64,000 bases of DNA from Aggregicoccus sp. 17bor-14. Lineage in GTDB: Bacteria > Myxococcota > Myxococcia > Myxococcales > Myxococcaceae. Below, piece after piece: positions 57,883 to 64,000 of this stretch. Numbering within the stretch: position 1 is the first letter of the stretch; the number at the start of each line of letters is the position of its first letter. A model generated the notes under the pieces. That model saw only the letters and a list, made by a program, of their open reading frames with translations, was not told where the DNA came from and did not search any database. The position numbers and the translations under genes were made by a program. Location of the stretch: NCBI RefSeq assembly GCF_009659535.1, contig NZ_VJZZ01000015.1, forward strand, positions 97,554-161,553, in the 5' to 3' direction.

Positions 57883-60800
57883 ATGACGACCGAGACCGAT
57901 CTCTCTCCCGAGCTCTCCAAGGCCTACGAGCCCACCGAGGTGGAGGCCCGCTGGTACGCCTTCTGGCTCGAGAAGAACTACTTCCGCGCCGAGGCCACCA
58001 GTACCAAGCCGCCGTTCTCCATCGTGCTGCCGCCGCCCAACGTGACGGGCTCGCTGCACCTCGGCCACGCGCTCACGGCGACCATCCAGGACATCCTGAT
58101 TCGCTGGAAGCGCATGAGCGGCTTCAACGCGCTGTGGCTGCCGGGCACGGACCACGCGGGCATCGCCACGCAGATGGTGGTGGAGAAGGAGCTCAAGCGC
58201 ACCGAGAAGAAGAGCCGCCACGACCTGGGGCGCGCCGAGTTCCTCAAGCGCGTGTGGGAGTGGAAGGACAAGTACGGCAAGCGCATCGGCGAGCAGCACC
58301 AGGTGCTGGGCGCCTCGCTCGACTGGAGCCGCGAGCGCTTCACCATGGACGCGCGCTCCAGCGCCGCCGTGCGCGAGGTCTTCGTCCGCCTCTACGAGGA
58401 AGGGCTCATCTACCGGGCCCAGAAGCTCATCAACTGGTGCCCCAGCTGCCGCACCGCGCTGAGCGACCTCGAGGTGGAGCACGAGGAGAAGGCGGGCTCG
58501 CTCTGGCACATCCACTACCCGGTGAAGGGCTCGGACCGGAAGCTCACCGTGGCCACCACGCGCCCCGAGACGATGCTCGGCGACACCGCGGTGGCGGTGC
58601 ACCCGGACGACCCGCGCTACGCGGGGCTCGTGGGCCAGAGCGTGCAGCTGCCGCTCACCGGCCGCGAGATCCCGATCATCGCGGACCCGGAGCTGGTGCA
58701 GATGGAGTTCGGCACCGGCGTGGTGAAGGTCACCCCCGCGCACGACTTCAACGACTACCAGACGGGGCTTCGGCACAAGCTGCCGATGAACTCCATCCTC
58801 GATGACGCCGCCCGCACCAACAAGGAGGCGGGCCCGTACGCGGGGCTGGATCGCTACGAGGCGCGCAAGCGCGTGCTCGAGGATCTCACGGCGCAGGGGC
58901 TGCTCGAGAAGGAGGAGCCGCACAAGCTCAGCGTGGGCGGCTGCCAGCGCTGCGGCACCGTGGTGGAGCCGCGCCTCAGCCCGCAGTGGTTCGTGAAGAT
59001 CGAGCCGCTCGCCACCCCCGCCATCCGCGCGGTGGAGGAGGGGAGGACGAAGTTCGTCCCCGAGACCTGGACGAACACCTTCTTCCAGTGGATGCGCAAC
59101 ATCCACGACTGGACCATCAGCCGCCAGCTGTGGTGGGGCCACCAGATCCCCGCCTACTACTGCACCACCTGCAGCCCGCGGCAGGGTGACGACACGGACC
59201 TGCCGCTGGATGCGCCCACCATGCGCGTGGGCGGCATCGACTACGCGCGCGCCACGCCCATCGTCGCGCGCGAGCAGCCCGAGAGCTGCCCCAGCTGCGG
59301 CGGCCACAGCTTCGAGCAGGACCAGGACGTGCTCGACACCTGGTTCAGCTCGGGCCTCTGGCCCTTCAGCACCCTGGGCTGGCCCGAGCAGACGCCGGAG
59401 CTCAAGTCCTTTTACCCGAACTCCGTCATGGAGACGGGCCACGACATCATCTTCTTCTGGGTCGCCCGGATGATGATGATGGGCCTGCACTTCATGGGGG
59501 ACGTGCCCTTCAAGACCGTCTACCTGCACGCGATGGTGCGCGACGAGAAGGGCGAGAAGATGTCCAAGACGAAGGGGAACGTCATCGATCCCCTGGACGT
59601 CATCCGCGGCGCCAGCGCGGAGCAGCTCGCCCCCAGCCTGAAGAACAAGTTCCCGCAGGGGATGCCGGCGCACGGCGCAGACGCGCTGCGCTTCACGCTC
59701 GCCTCGCTCACGCAGCAGGGCCGCGACATCAAGCTCTCGATGGACCGGCTCGCGGGCTACAAGGCCTTCAGCAACAAGCTGTGGAACGCGAGCCGCTTCG
59801 CCCTGATGAACATGGGCGACTTCCGCGCGGACGGCCGCCACCCGAAGGAGCGCAACCTCACGCTCGCGGACCGGTGGATCCTCGCGCGGCTGCAGCGCGC
59901 GATCGTGGAGACCGGCAAGGCGCTCGAGGCCTACCAGTTCGGCGAGGCCGCGAGCACGCTCTACCAGTTCCTCTGGGGCGAGTTCTGCGACTGGTACATC
60001 GAGCTCGCCAAGGGCTCGCTGTACGGCGAGGACGTGCAGGCGAAGGACAGCACCCGCGCGGTGCTGGTGTACGCGCTGGATCAGATCCTGCGCCTGCTGC
60101 ACCCCTTCATGCCCTTCATCACCGAGGAGATCTGGCAGAAGCTGCCGATGCAGCGGTCCACCGAGTCCATCATGGTGGCCCCCTTCCCGCAGCCGGACCC
60201 GCGGCTCGAGGACGCGGCGGCCGAGGCCGAGATGGCCCCGGTGGTCGCGGCGATCGAAGGCCTGCGCAACATCCGCGGCGAGAGCAACCTCTCGCCCGCG
60301 CAGAAGCTGGTCGCGCACGTGCAGAGCGCGGACCCGCAGCTGCGCGCGACGCTGGAGCGCTGGAAGGGCTACCTCATGCCGCTCTCCGGCCTCTCCCAGG
60401 TGCACATCTCCGCGCCGGGCGCGCGCCCCGCGCAGGCGGCGGCGTACGTGGGGCCGGGCATGGAGATCTACGTGCCGCTCGCGGGCCTCATCGACTTCGC
60501 GGCCGAGCGCGACCGGCTGGGCAAGGAGATCGCCCGCATCGACCAGGACCTCGCGGGCATCCTGCGCAAGCTGGACAACCCCAACTTCGTCGCCAAGGCG
60601 CCGCCGGACGTGGTGGAGAAGGACCGCGCGCGCGTGGCGGAGCTGCAGGCGCGCCGCCAGAAGCTGCAGGAGAACCTCGCGCGCCTGTCCGAGCCCGAGG
60701 CCGCTCCGGCACAGTCCGCGGGCGGCGGCGTGGACGCGGTGGACATCACCGTGACGGACGTCGTCGTCACGGGGGCCGCGGTGGCGGCGACGGATGCGCC

Positions 60801-61371
60801 GGCGCGCGAGGGCGAGGGCGTGAACCTCGCCGAGGAGCTGAAGGAGGAGCTCGCGGCCGCGGAGATTCCGCCGCAGGCCGCCGCGCAGCAGGAGCACGCG
60901 GTGCCGAAGATGACGGCGGACGCGAAGGAGGAACTCACCGCGGCGGACCACCACGACCTGGGCATGGCCTACATAGGCATGGGGCTGGTGGACCAGGCGG
61001 TGAAGGAGCTCACGCTCGCGAAGAAGGGCGACCCGTCGCCCGCGGTGAAGCAGGTGAAGCGCGCGGCGAAGAAGGCCGTGGCGGCGGTGAAGAAGGTCGC
61101 GGTCAAGGCGAAGGCGGCGGTGAAGAAGGCCGCGGCGAAGAAGACGGCTGCCAAGGCACCTGCGGCGAAGGCGCCCAAGCGCGGTGCGAAGGCCAAGGTC
61201 GCGGCGAAGAAGGCCGTGACGAAGGTGGGCGCGAAGGCCAAGGTCGCGCTCGCCAAGGGCAAGGCCAAGGCGAGCGCCACGAAGCTGAAGGTGCAGGCGC
61301 GCGTCGCGGTGAAGAAGGCCGCGAAGAAGAGTGCCCTGAAGCGTCCCGCCGCGAAAAAGACCCGTCGCTAA
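57883..61371 (+). CDS. valS: valyl-tRNA synthetase with histone H1-like C-terminal extension
   Basis: 1162 residues; normal ValRS is about 880-950. Class I core: HLGH (59-62), editing (CP1) domain with [15 protein letters not shown] (559-563), then anticodon-binding domain and the usual ValRS coiled coil ending near residue 935 ([10 protein letters not shown] ... ARLSEPE). A further 226 residues follow in frame: an Ala/Val-rich linker, a TPR-like segment ([21 protein letters not shown], about 1025-1045) and a tail from 1047 in which 36 of 116 residues are Lys, with KKAAAKK and AKAPKRG elements. Start ATG 57883 (GTG 57880 possible). No stop or frameshift sign breaks the fusion. Confidence 0.93.
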   Translation: MTTETDLSPELSKAYEPTEVEARWYAFWLEKNYFRAEATSTKPPFSIVLPPPNVTGSLHLGHALTATIQDILIRWKRMSGFNALWLPGTDHAGIATQMVVEKELKRTEKKSRHDLGRAEFLKRVWEWKDKYGKRIGEQHQVLGASLDWSRERFTMDARSSAAVREVFVRLYEEGLIYRAQKLINWCPSCRTALSDLEVEHEEKAGSLWHIHYPVKGSDRKLTVATTRPETMLGDTAVAVHPDDPRYAGLVGQSVQLPLTGREIPIIADPELVQMEFGTGVVKVTPAHDFNDYQTGLRHKLPMNSILDDAARTNKEAGPYAGLDRYEARKRVLEDLTAQGLLEKEEPHKLSVGGCQRCGTVVEPRLSPQWFVKIEPLATPAIRAVEEGRTKFVPETWTNTFFQWMRNIHDWTISRQLWWGHQIPAYYCTTCSPRQGDDTDLPLDAPTMRVGGIDYARATPIVAREQPESCPSCGGHSFEQDQDVLDTWFSSGLWPFSTLGWPEQTPELKSFYPNSVMETGHDIIFFWVARMMMMGLHFMGDVPFKTVYLHAMVRDEKGEKMSKTKGNVIDPLDVIRGASAEQLAPSLKNKFPQGMPAHGADALRFTLASLTQQGRDIKLSMDRLAGYKAFSNKLWNASRFALMNMGDFRADGRHPKERNLTLADRWILARLQRAIVETGKALEAYQFGEAASTLYQFLWGEFCDWYIELAKGSLYGEDVQAKDSTRAVLVYALDQILRLLHPFMPFITEEIWQKLPMQRSTESIMVAPFPQPDPRLEDAAAEAEMAPVVAAIEGLRNIRGESNLSPAQKLVAHVQSADPQLRATLERWKGYLMPLSGLSQVHISAPGARPAQAAAYVGPGMEIYVPLAGLIDFAAERDRLGKEIARIDQDLAGILRKLDNPNFVAKAPPDVVEKDRARVAELQARRQKLQENLARLSEPEAAPAQSAGGGVDAVDITVTDVVVTGAAVAATDAPAREGEGVNLAEELKEELAAAEIPPQAAAQQEHAVPKMTADAKEELTAADHHDLGMAYIGMGLVDQAVKELTLAKKGDPSPAVKQVKRAAKKAVAAVKKVAVKAKAAVKKAAAKKTAAKAPAAKAPKRGAKAKVAAKKAVTKVGAKAKVALAKGKAKASATKLKVQARVAVKKAAKKSALKRPAAKKTRR

Positions 61372-61373
61372 TG

Positions 61374-61409
61374 TCCCCTCTCCCTCTGGGAGAGGGTCGG
61401 GGTGAGGGA
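61374..61409 (+). repeat. 36-base dispersed hairpin repeat, copy 2
   Basis: Identical at 33 of 36 positions to the reverse complement of 24545-24580. A CCCTCTCCC/[13 protein letters not shown] stem follows the valS stop by two bases and may serve as terminator or RNA-end protector before nadC. Confidence 0.75.
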
Positions 61410-61438
61410 TGAACGCATCCCCACCCGGAGCCCACTGA

Positions 61439-62314
61439 ATGTCCGACTATCTCGACCGCCTCATCTCGCTCGCCCTCGACGAGGACCTCGGCGCCGCGGG
61501 CGACGTGACCACGCTCGCACTCGTCCCTGCTGAGGCAGAGGGACGCGCCACGCTGCTCGCGAAGGAGCCGATGGTGCTCGCGGGCCTGGACGCCTTCGTG
61601 CGCGTCTTCGAATGGGTGGACCCGGACGTGGAGGTGGTGCCGGTCGCCCGGGACGGCGATGCGCTGAAGCCGCGCACGGTGGCGGCGAAGCTCCAGGGGC
61701 GCCTTCGCTCGCTGCTCACGGCGGAGCGCACTGCGCTGAACATCATCCAGCGCGCCTGCGGCATGGCCACGCTCTCGCGGGCTGCCGCGGACGCGGTGAA
61801 GGGGACGAAGACGCGCATCCTGGACACGCGCAAGACGCCGCCGGGGCTGCGTGCACTGTCGAAGGAGGCGGTGCGGCTGGGTGGCGCGTCCAACCACCGC
61901 TTCGGCCTCTTCGACGGCGTGCTCATCAAGGACAACCACATCGCGGCGGTGGGCGGCTCCATCCGCCAGGCGCTGCGGCGGGCGCGCGAGAACGCGCCGC
62001 GGCTGGTGAAGATCGAGATCGAGGTCACGAACCTGAAGCAGCTCGCCGAGGCGATCGACGAGGGCGCGGACGTGATCATGCTGGACAACATGGACGACGC
62101 GCAGATCCGCGAGGCAGTGGCGCTCGCGGCGGGCCGCGTGCCGCTCGAGGTGTCCGGCGGCGTGACGCTGGAGCGCCTGCCGCGGCTCGCGGCGCTCGGC
62201 GTGGACTTCGTCTCCATGGGCGCGCTCACGCACTCGGCGCGGGCGATGGACCTGTCGCTGGAGATCGAAACGACTCGGGCGAAGACCCCCGCGAAGAAGA
62301 AGTCCCGCCGCTGA
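61439..62314 (+). CDS. nadC: nicotinate-nucleotide pyrophosphorylase (quinolinate phosphoribosyltransferase)
   Basis: 291 residues. Makes nicotinate mononucleotide from quinolinate and PRPP in NAD synthesis. Seen: DVTTLALVP, LNIIQRACGMATL, ILDTRKTPPGLRALSKEAVRLGGASNHRFGLFDGVLIKDNHI and the C-terminal EVSGGVTLERL. It ends in a basic tail (TPAKKKSRR) that recalls the end of the upstream valS. The ATG 61439 has no strong ribosome site; 67 bases, including the repeat, separate it from valS. Confidence 0.95.
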   Translation: MSDYLDRLISLALDEDLGAAGDVTTLALVPAEAEGRATLLAKEPMVLAGLDAFVRVFEWVDPDVEVVPVARDGDALKPRTVAAKLQGRLRSLLTAERTALNIIQRACGMATLSRAAADAVKGTKTRILDTRKTPPGLRALSKEAVRLGGASNHRFGLFDGVLIKDNHIAAVGGSIRQALRRARENAPRLVKIEIEVTNLKQLAEAIDEGADVIMLDNMDDAQIREAVALAAGRVPLEVSGGVTLERLPRLAALGVDFVSMGALTHSARAMDLSLEIETTRAKTPAKKKSRR

Positions 62315-62373
62315 ATTCAGGCGGCCCCGGCCGCGTCGCAGCCTCCCGAACCCCGAAGGCTCCCGAGGTCTCC

Positions 62374-62739
62374 ATGGCGAAGCTCCTGAAGTGGTCGGCC
62401 CTCCCGCTCGCGGCGCTGCTGCTGGGCGCGTGCGGCGGTGCGCAGAAGCCCGCGAAGAGCGACGAGCAGCCGCTATCCGGGGAGCGCGCCTACCGCGCCG
62501 CGTACGCCCCGAGGGCGGCGGAGGTGAAGGACGGGCTCGCTTCCGGGCAGTGCCACGTCAACAGCAGCTGCGGAGAGCTCTCCTTCGTGGACTGCGGCAT
62601 GGCCGCGGACGGCCCCGCCTACTACGTGAAGACCGCGAGCAACGAGGTGCTCGAGGTGTGCGGGGGCGCCTGTATGGCGGGCCCGCGCCAGGACATGTGT
62701 GTGGTCTGCCCGCCACCCGAGTGGACCTGCGGGCAGTAG
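62374..62739 (+). CDS. small cysteine-rich lipoprotein
   Basis: 121 residues. Signal peptide with lipobox LGAC, lipidated Cys20. The mature part has eight more Cys (GQC, SSC, VDC, EVC, GAC, DMC, VVC, WTC) likely paired in disulfides, and no domain I recognise. It is probably periplasmic or surface-anchored. Base composition is that of the core genome, unlike the RHS region that follows. Confidence 0.75.
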   Translation: MAKLLKWSALPLAALLLGACGGAQKPAKSDEQPLSGERAYRAAYAPRAAEVKDGLASGQCHVNSSCGELSFVDCGMAADGPAYYVKTASNEVLEVCGGACMAGPRQDMCVVCPPPEWTCGQ

Positions 62740-62844
62740 GCCCCTCGCGCTCCGCCCGGCTCGCTCACCTCGACTCGCTCCCAACCCTGAGATTTATTCT
62801 CGAGTCGTACGCAGCGGAATGGACGCTGGCGGGCGCGGAGTTGC

Positions 62845-63456
62845 GGCCTCTACGACGCCGACACGAAGCTCACCCGTTTCGGGGCCCGTGACTACGACGC
62901 GGAGACGGGGCGGTGGACGGCGAAGGACCCGATTGGCTTTGAGGGGGGGGACGCGAATCTCTACGCGTACGCGGCAAACGATCCACTCAACTTCGTTGAC
63001 CCCGATGGCCGTCGCTTCAAGAATCTTACTCAGCGGGAGTACGATTCCATCATGCGTCTTATGAAGGACCCAATGATCGGAGCGAAGGTCGAGTACCTGT
63101 ACAAGACGAACCACGTTGAAATCTCTCTCGATTACGTGGATGGGTTCAGACTCGGTGCGTTCACCGACTACAACGACAACGGTATGGTCGGGGGAGGATG
63201 CTCACCGTTTCGGCCATCTACGGCAACAATCACCTACGACCCCATCGTCGCCGACTGGTTGATGCGGAAGTACAAAGGACTGTCGATGAACTTCGACCAG
63301 ATGCTCGCGCATGAGTTGGGGCATCTCTATTACGCGAACATCACTTACTGGACCGGTCAAACCGGGACTAAGGATGCCAGTGACGCAATGAGCCTTCGAT
63401 GGGAGAACACCCAACGCGGCGCTGGCCCTTACCGTGTTGCTCCTCACGACCCATAG
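62845..63456 (+). pseudogene. 5'-truncated RHS tip with zincin (M91/NleD-like) toxin domain
   Basis: An in-frame stretch of 203 codons with no upstream start. It begins inside the RHS core: [34 protein letters not shown] and [18 protein letters not shown], then a variable tip of about 145 residues. The tip holds HELGH (His at fragment residue 156) and a later [17 protein letters not shown], similar to the zinc-protease toxins of the M91/NleD type found at the ends of RHS proteins. Only the last part of an RHS gene is present: an orphan tip or decayed copy. GC of 63001-63180 is 93/180, far below the window. Confidence 0.8.
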
Positions 63457-63469
63457 AGCAGGAGGCTCC

Positions 63470-63811
63470 ATGAAGACTTGGGTGTTACTGGTCGAACTCA
63501 GCGCCCTCGTTGCTGCGAGTTCGAACGGGGTCTCCTGCCGCAGCAGGCAGGCTCCAATTTCAGCCTCCGAAAGCAGCCTGCCAAGTGGCATGGACCTCGT
63601 CACGAGCTGCAGCAAAGACCTTGATTGCGGCGAGGGACGGCGCTGTCTCGCCACCCGGAACATCGCAGGCATCGAAGTCGCTCGTACGTGTGAACTCCCC
63701 TGCGCGCAAAGGCGCTGCCCTGAAGGAATGACCTGTCATCACTTAAGTGGGGGCCCCGAAACGGAGGAGTTCACTGGTGTTTGCCGACCGCAATCCCATG
63801 CATCCGAATAG
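63470..63811 (+). CDS. small secreted cysteine-rich protein, possible immunity or passenger gene
   Basis: 113 residues, not recognised. The N-terminus (MKTWVLLVELSALVAASSNG) looks like a signal peptide and VSC may be a weak lipobox; nine Cys in all, most in the last 70 residues (SCSKDLDCGEGRRC ... CELPCAQRRCPEGMTC). CAGGAGG ends four bases before the ATG 63470. The gene begins 13 bases after the RHS tip stop and shares its lower GC, so it may have moved with it. That placing suits an immunity gene, but export and disulfides would then imply periplasmic protection. Confidence 0.65.
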   Translation: MKTWVLLVELSALVAASSNGVSCRSRQAPISASESSLPSGMDLVTSCSKDLDCGEGRRCLATRNIAGIEVARTCELPCAQRRCPEGMTCHHLSGGPETEEFTGVCRPQSHASE

Positions 63812-64000
63812 CACTGGCACTGCTGGGGGCTGTTGCTCGGCTCGCGCCACCCCCGCTGACGCGCTCTCCACCAAGGGGCACCCCTTTAAACCTGTCGACG
63901 CGCGACGGGTGAGGGGCAGGCGTGGGAGGGAGCAGCCGGGAGCGTGGCTTGGGCCCGTGCGGGTTGCAAGGGCATGGAGGGTACAAGGCCATGCTCGATG

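Noticed and set aside
61021..61371. valS tail as a separate histone-like gene
   Set aside because: No ribosome site or start between it and the synthetase; the frame is continuous.
62791..63456. Intact RHS gene
   Set aside because: Stop at 62788-62790 and no start before Met at 63052; only the tip remains.
63812..64000. Gene at the right edge
   Set aside because: No frame with codon bias or ribosome site; an ATG near 63991 is too close to the end to judge.

Overview
The window is very GC-rich, densely coded chromosomal DNA with frequent GTG and TTG starts. It most likely comes from a myxobacterium (Myxococcota, close to Myxococcaceae/Cystobacterineae). The pointers are a DUF2378 (myxobacterial paralogous family) protein, a ferritin-like protein ending in a Myxococcus-type encapsulin cargo peptide (LTVGNLRR), many two-component proteins, and secreted proteins with large periplasmic domains. 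No rRNA, CRISPR array, integrase, transposase or phage module is visible.

Layout. 0-7.6 kb: 3' part of an ABC-F ATPase (YbiT type), tgt coupled to an MnmC/MnmD-like tRNA methyltransferase, DUF2378, a Ski2-like helicase with a DUF3516-like tail, a PilZ-like protein and a GNAT acetyltransferase. 7.6-17.4 kb: a large lipoprotein, a TPP-dependent 2-oxoacid dehydrogenase E1 alpha/beta pair, a dihaem cytochrome lipoprotein, a short very basic protein, a Tat-type amidase and an acyl-CoA synthetase. 17.5-25.4 kb: an ABC-2 exporter, a membrane-anchored metallophosphoesterase, then a tightly overlapping cytochrome c / [2Fe-2S] / molybdenum hydroxylase / MocA-like unit facing xdhC. 25.4-33.3 kb: an RluA-type pseudouridine synthase, threonine deaminase, proA-proB divergent from proC, and a DUF4185 secreted protein. 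33.2-45.2 kb: an accessory-looking block (orphan receiver, LysR, alcohol dehydrogenase, aldo/keto reductase, carboxymuconolactone decarboxylase-like protein, CPA1 antiporter, RibD-like reductase, hydrolase, PAS/GAF kinase, DJ-1/PfpI protein, epimerase) that ends exactly in the 3' end of a tRNA-Sec gene.

45.3-57.8 kb is a signalling and stress block: a propeller sensor kinase with its receiver, a TPR-zincin protein, a groES-less groEL with a CIRCE operator, promoter and terminator, a hybrid kinase, an orphan encapsulin ferritin cargo, a receiver-GGDEF protein, a CheW-like protein and a receiver protein with a 102-bp-period Pro/Gly/Met repeat. 57.9-62.7 kb carries valS with a long histone H1-like C-terminal tail, nadC and a small Cys-rich lipoprotein. 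From about 62.8 kb GC drops to near 52% and there is a 5'-truncated RHS tip carrying a zincin (M91/NleD-like) toxin domain, followed by a small secreted Cys-rich gene. I see no gene in the last 190 bases.

The strongest leads are the ValRS-H1 tail fusion, the orphan encapsulin cargo, the zinc-ribbon insertion inside a kinase dimerisation domain, the RHS tip, and selC overlapping a coding region.
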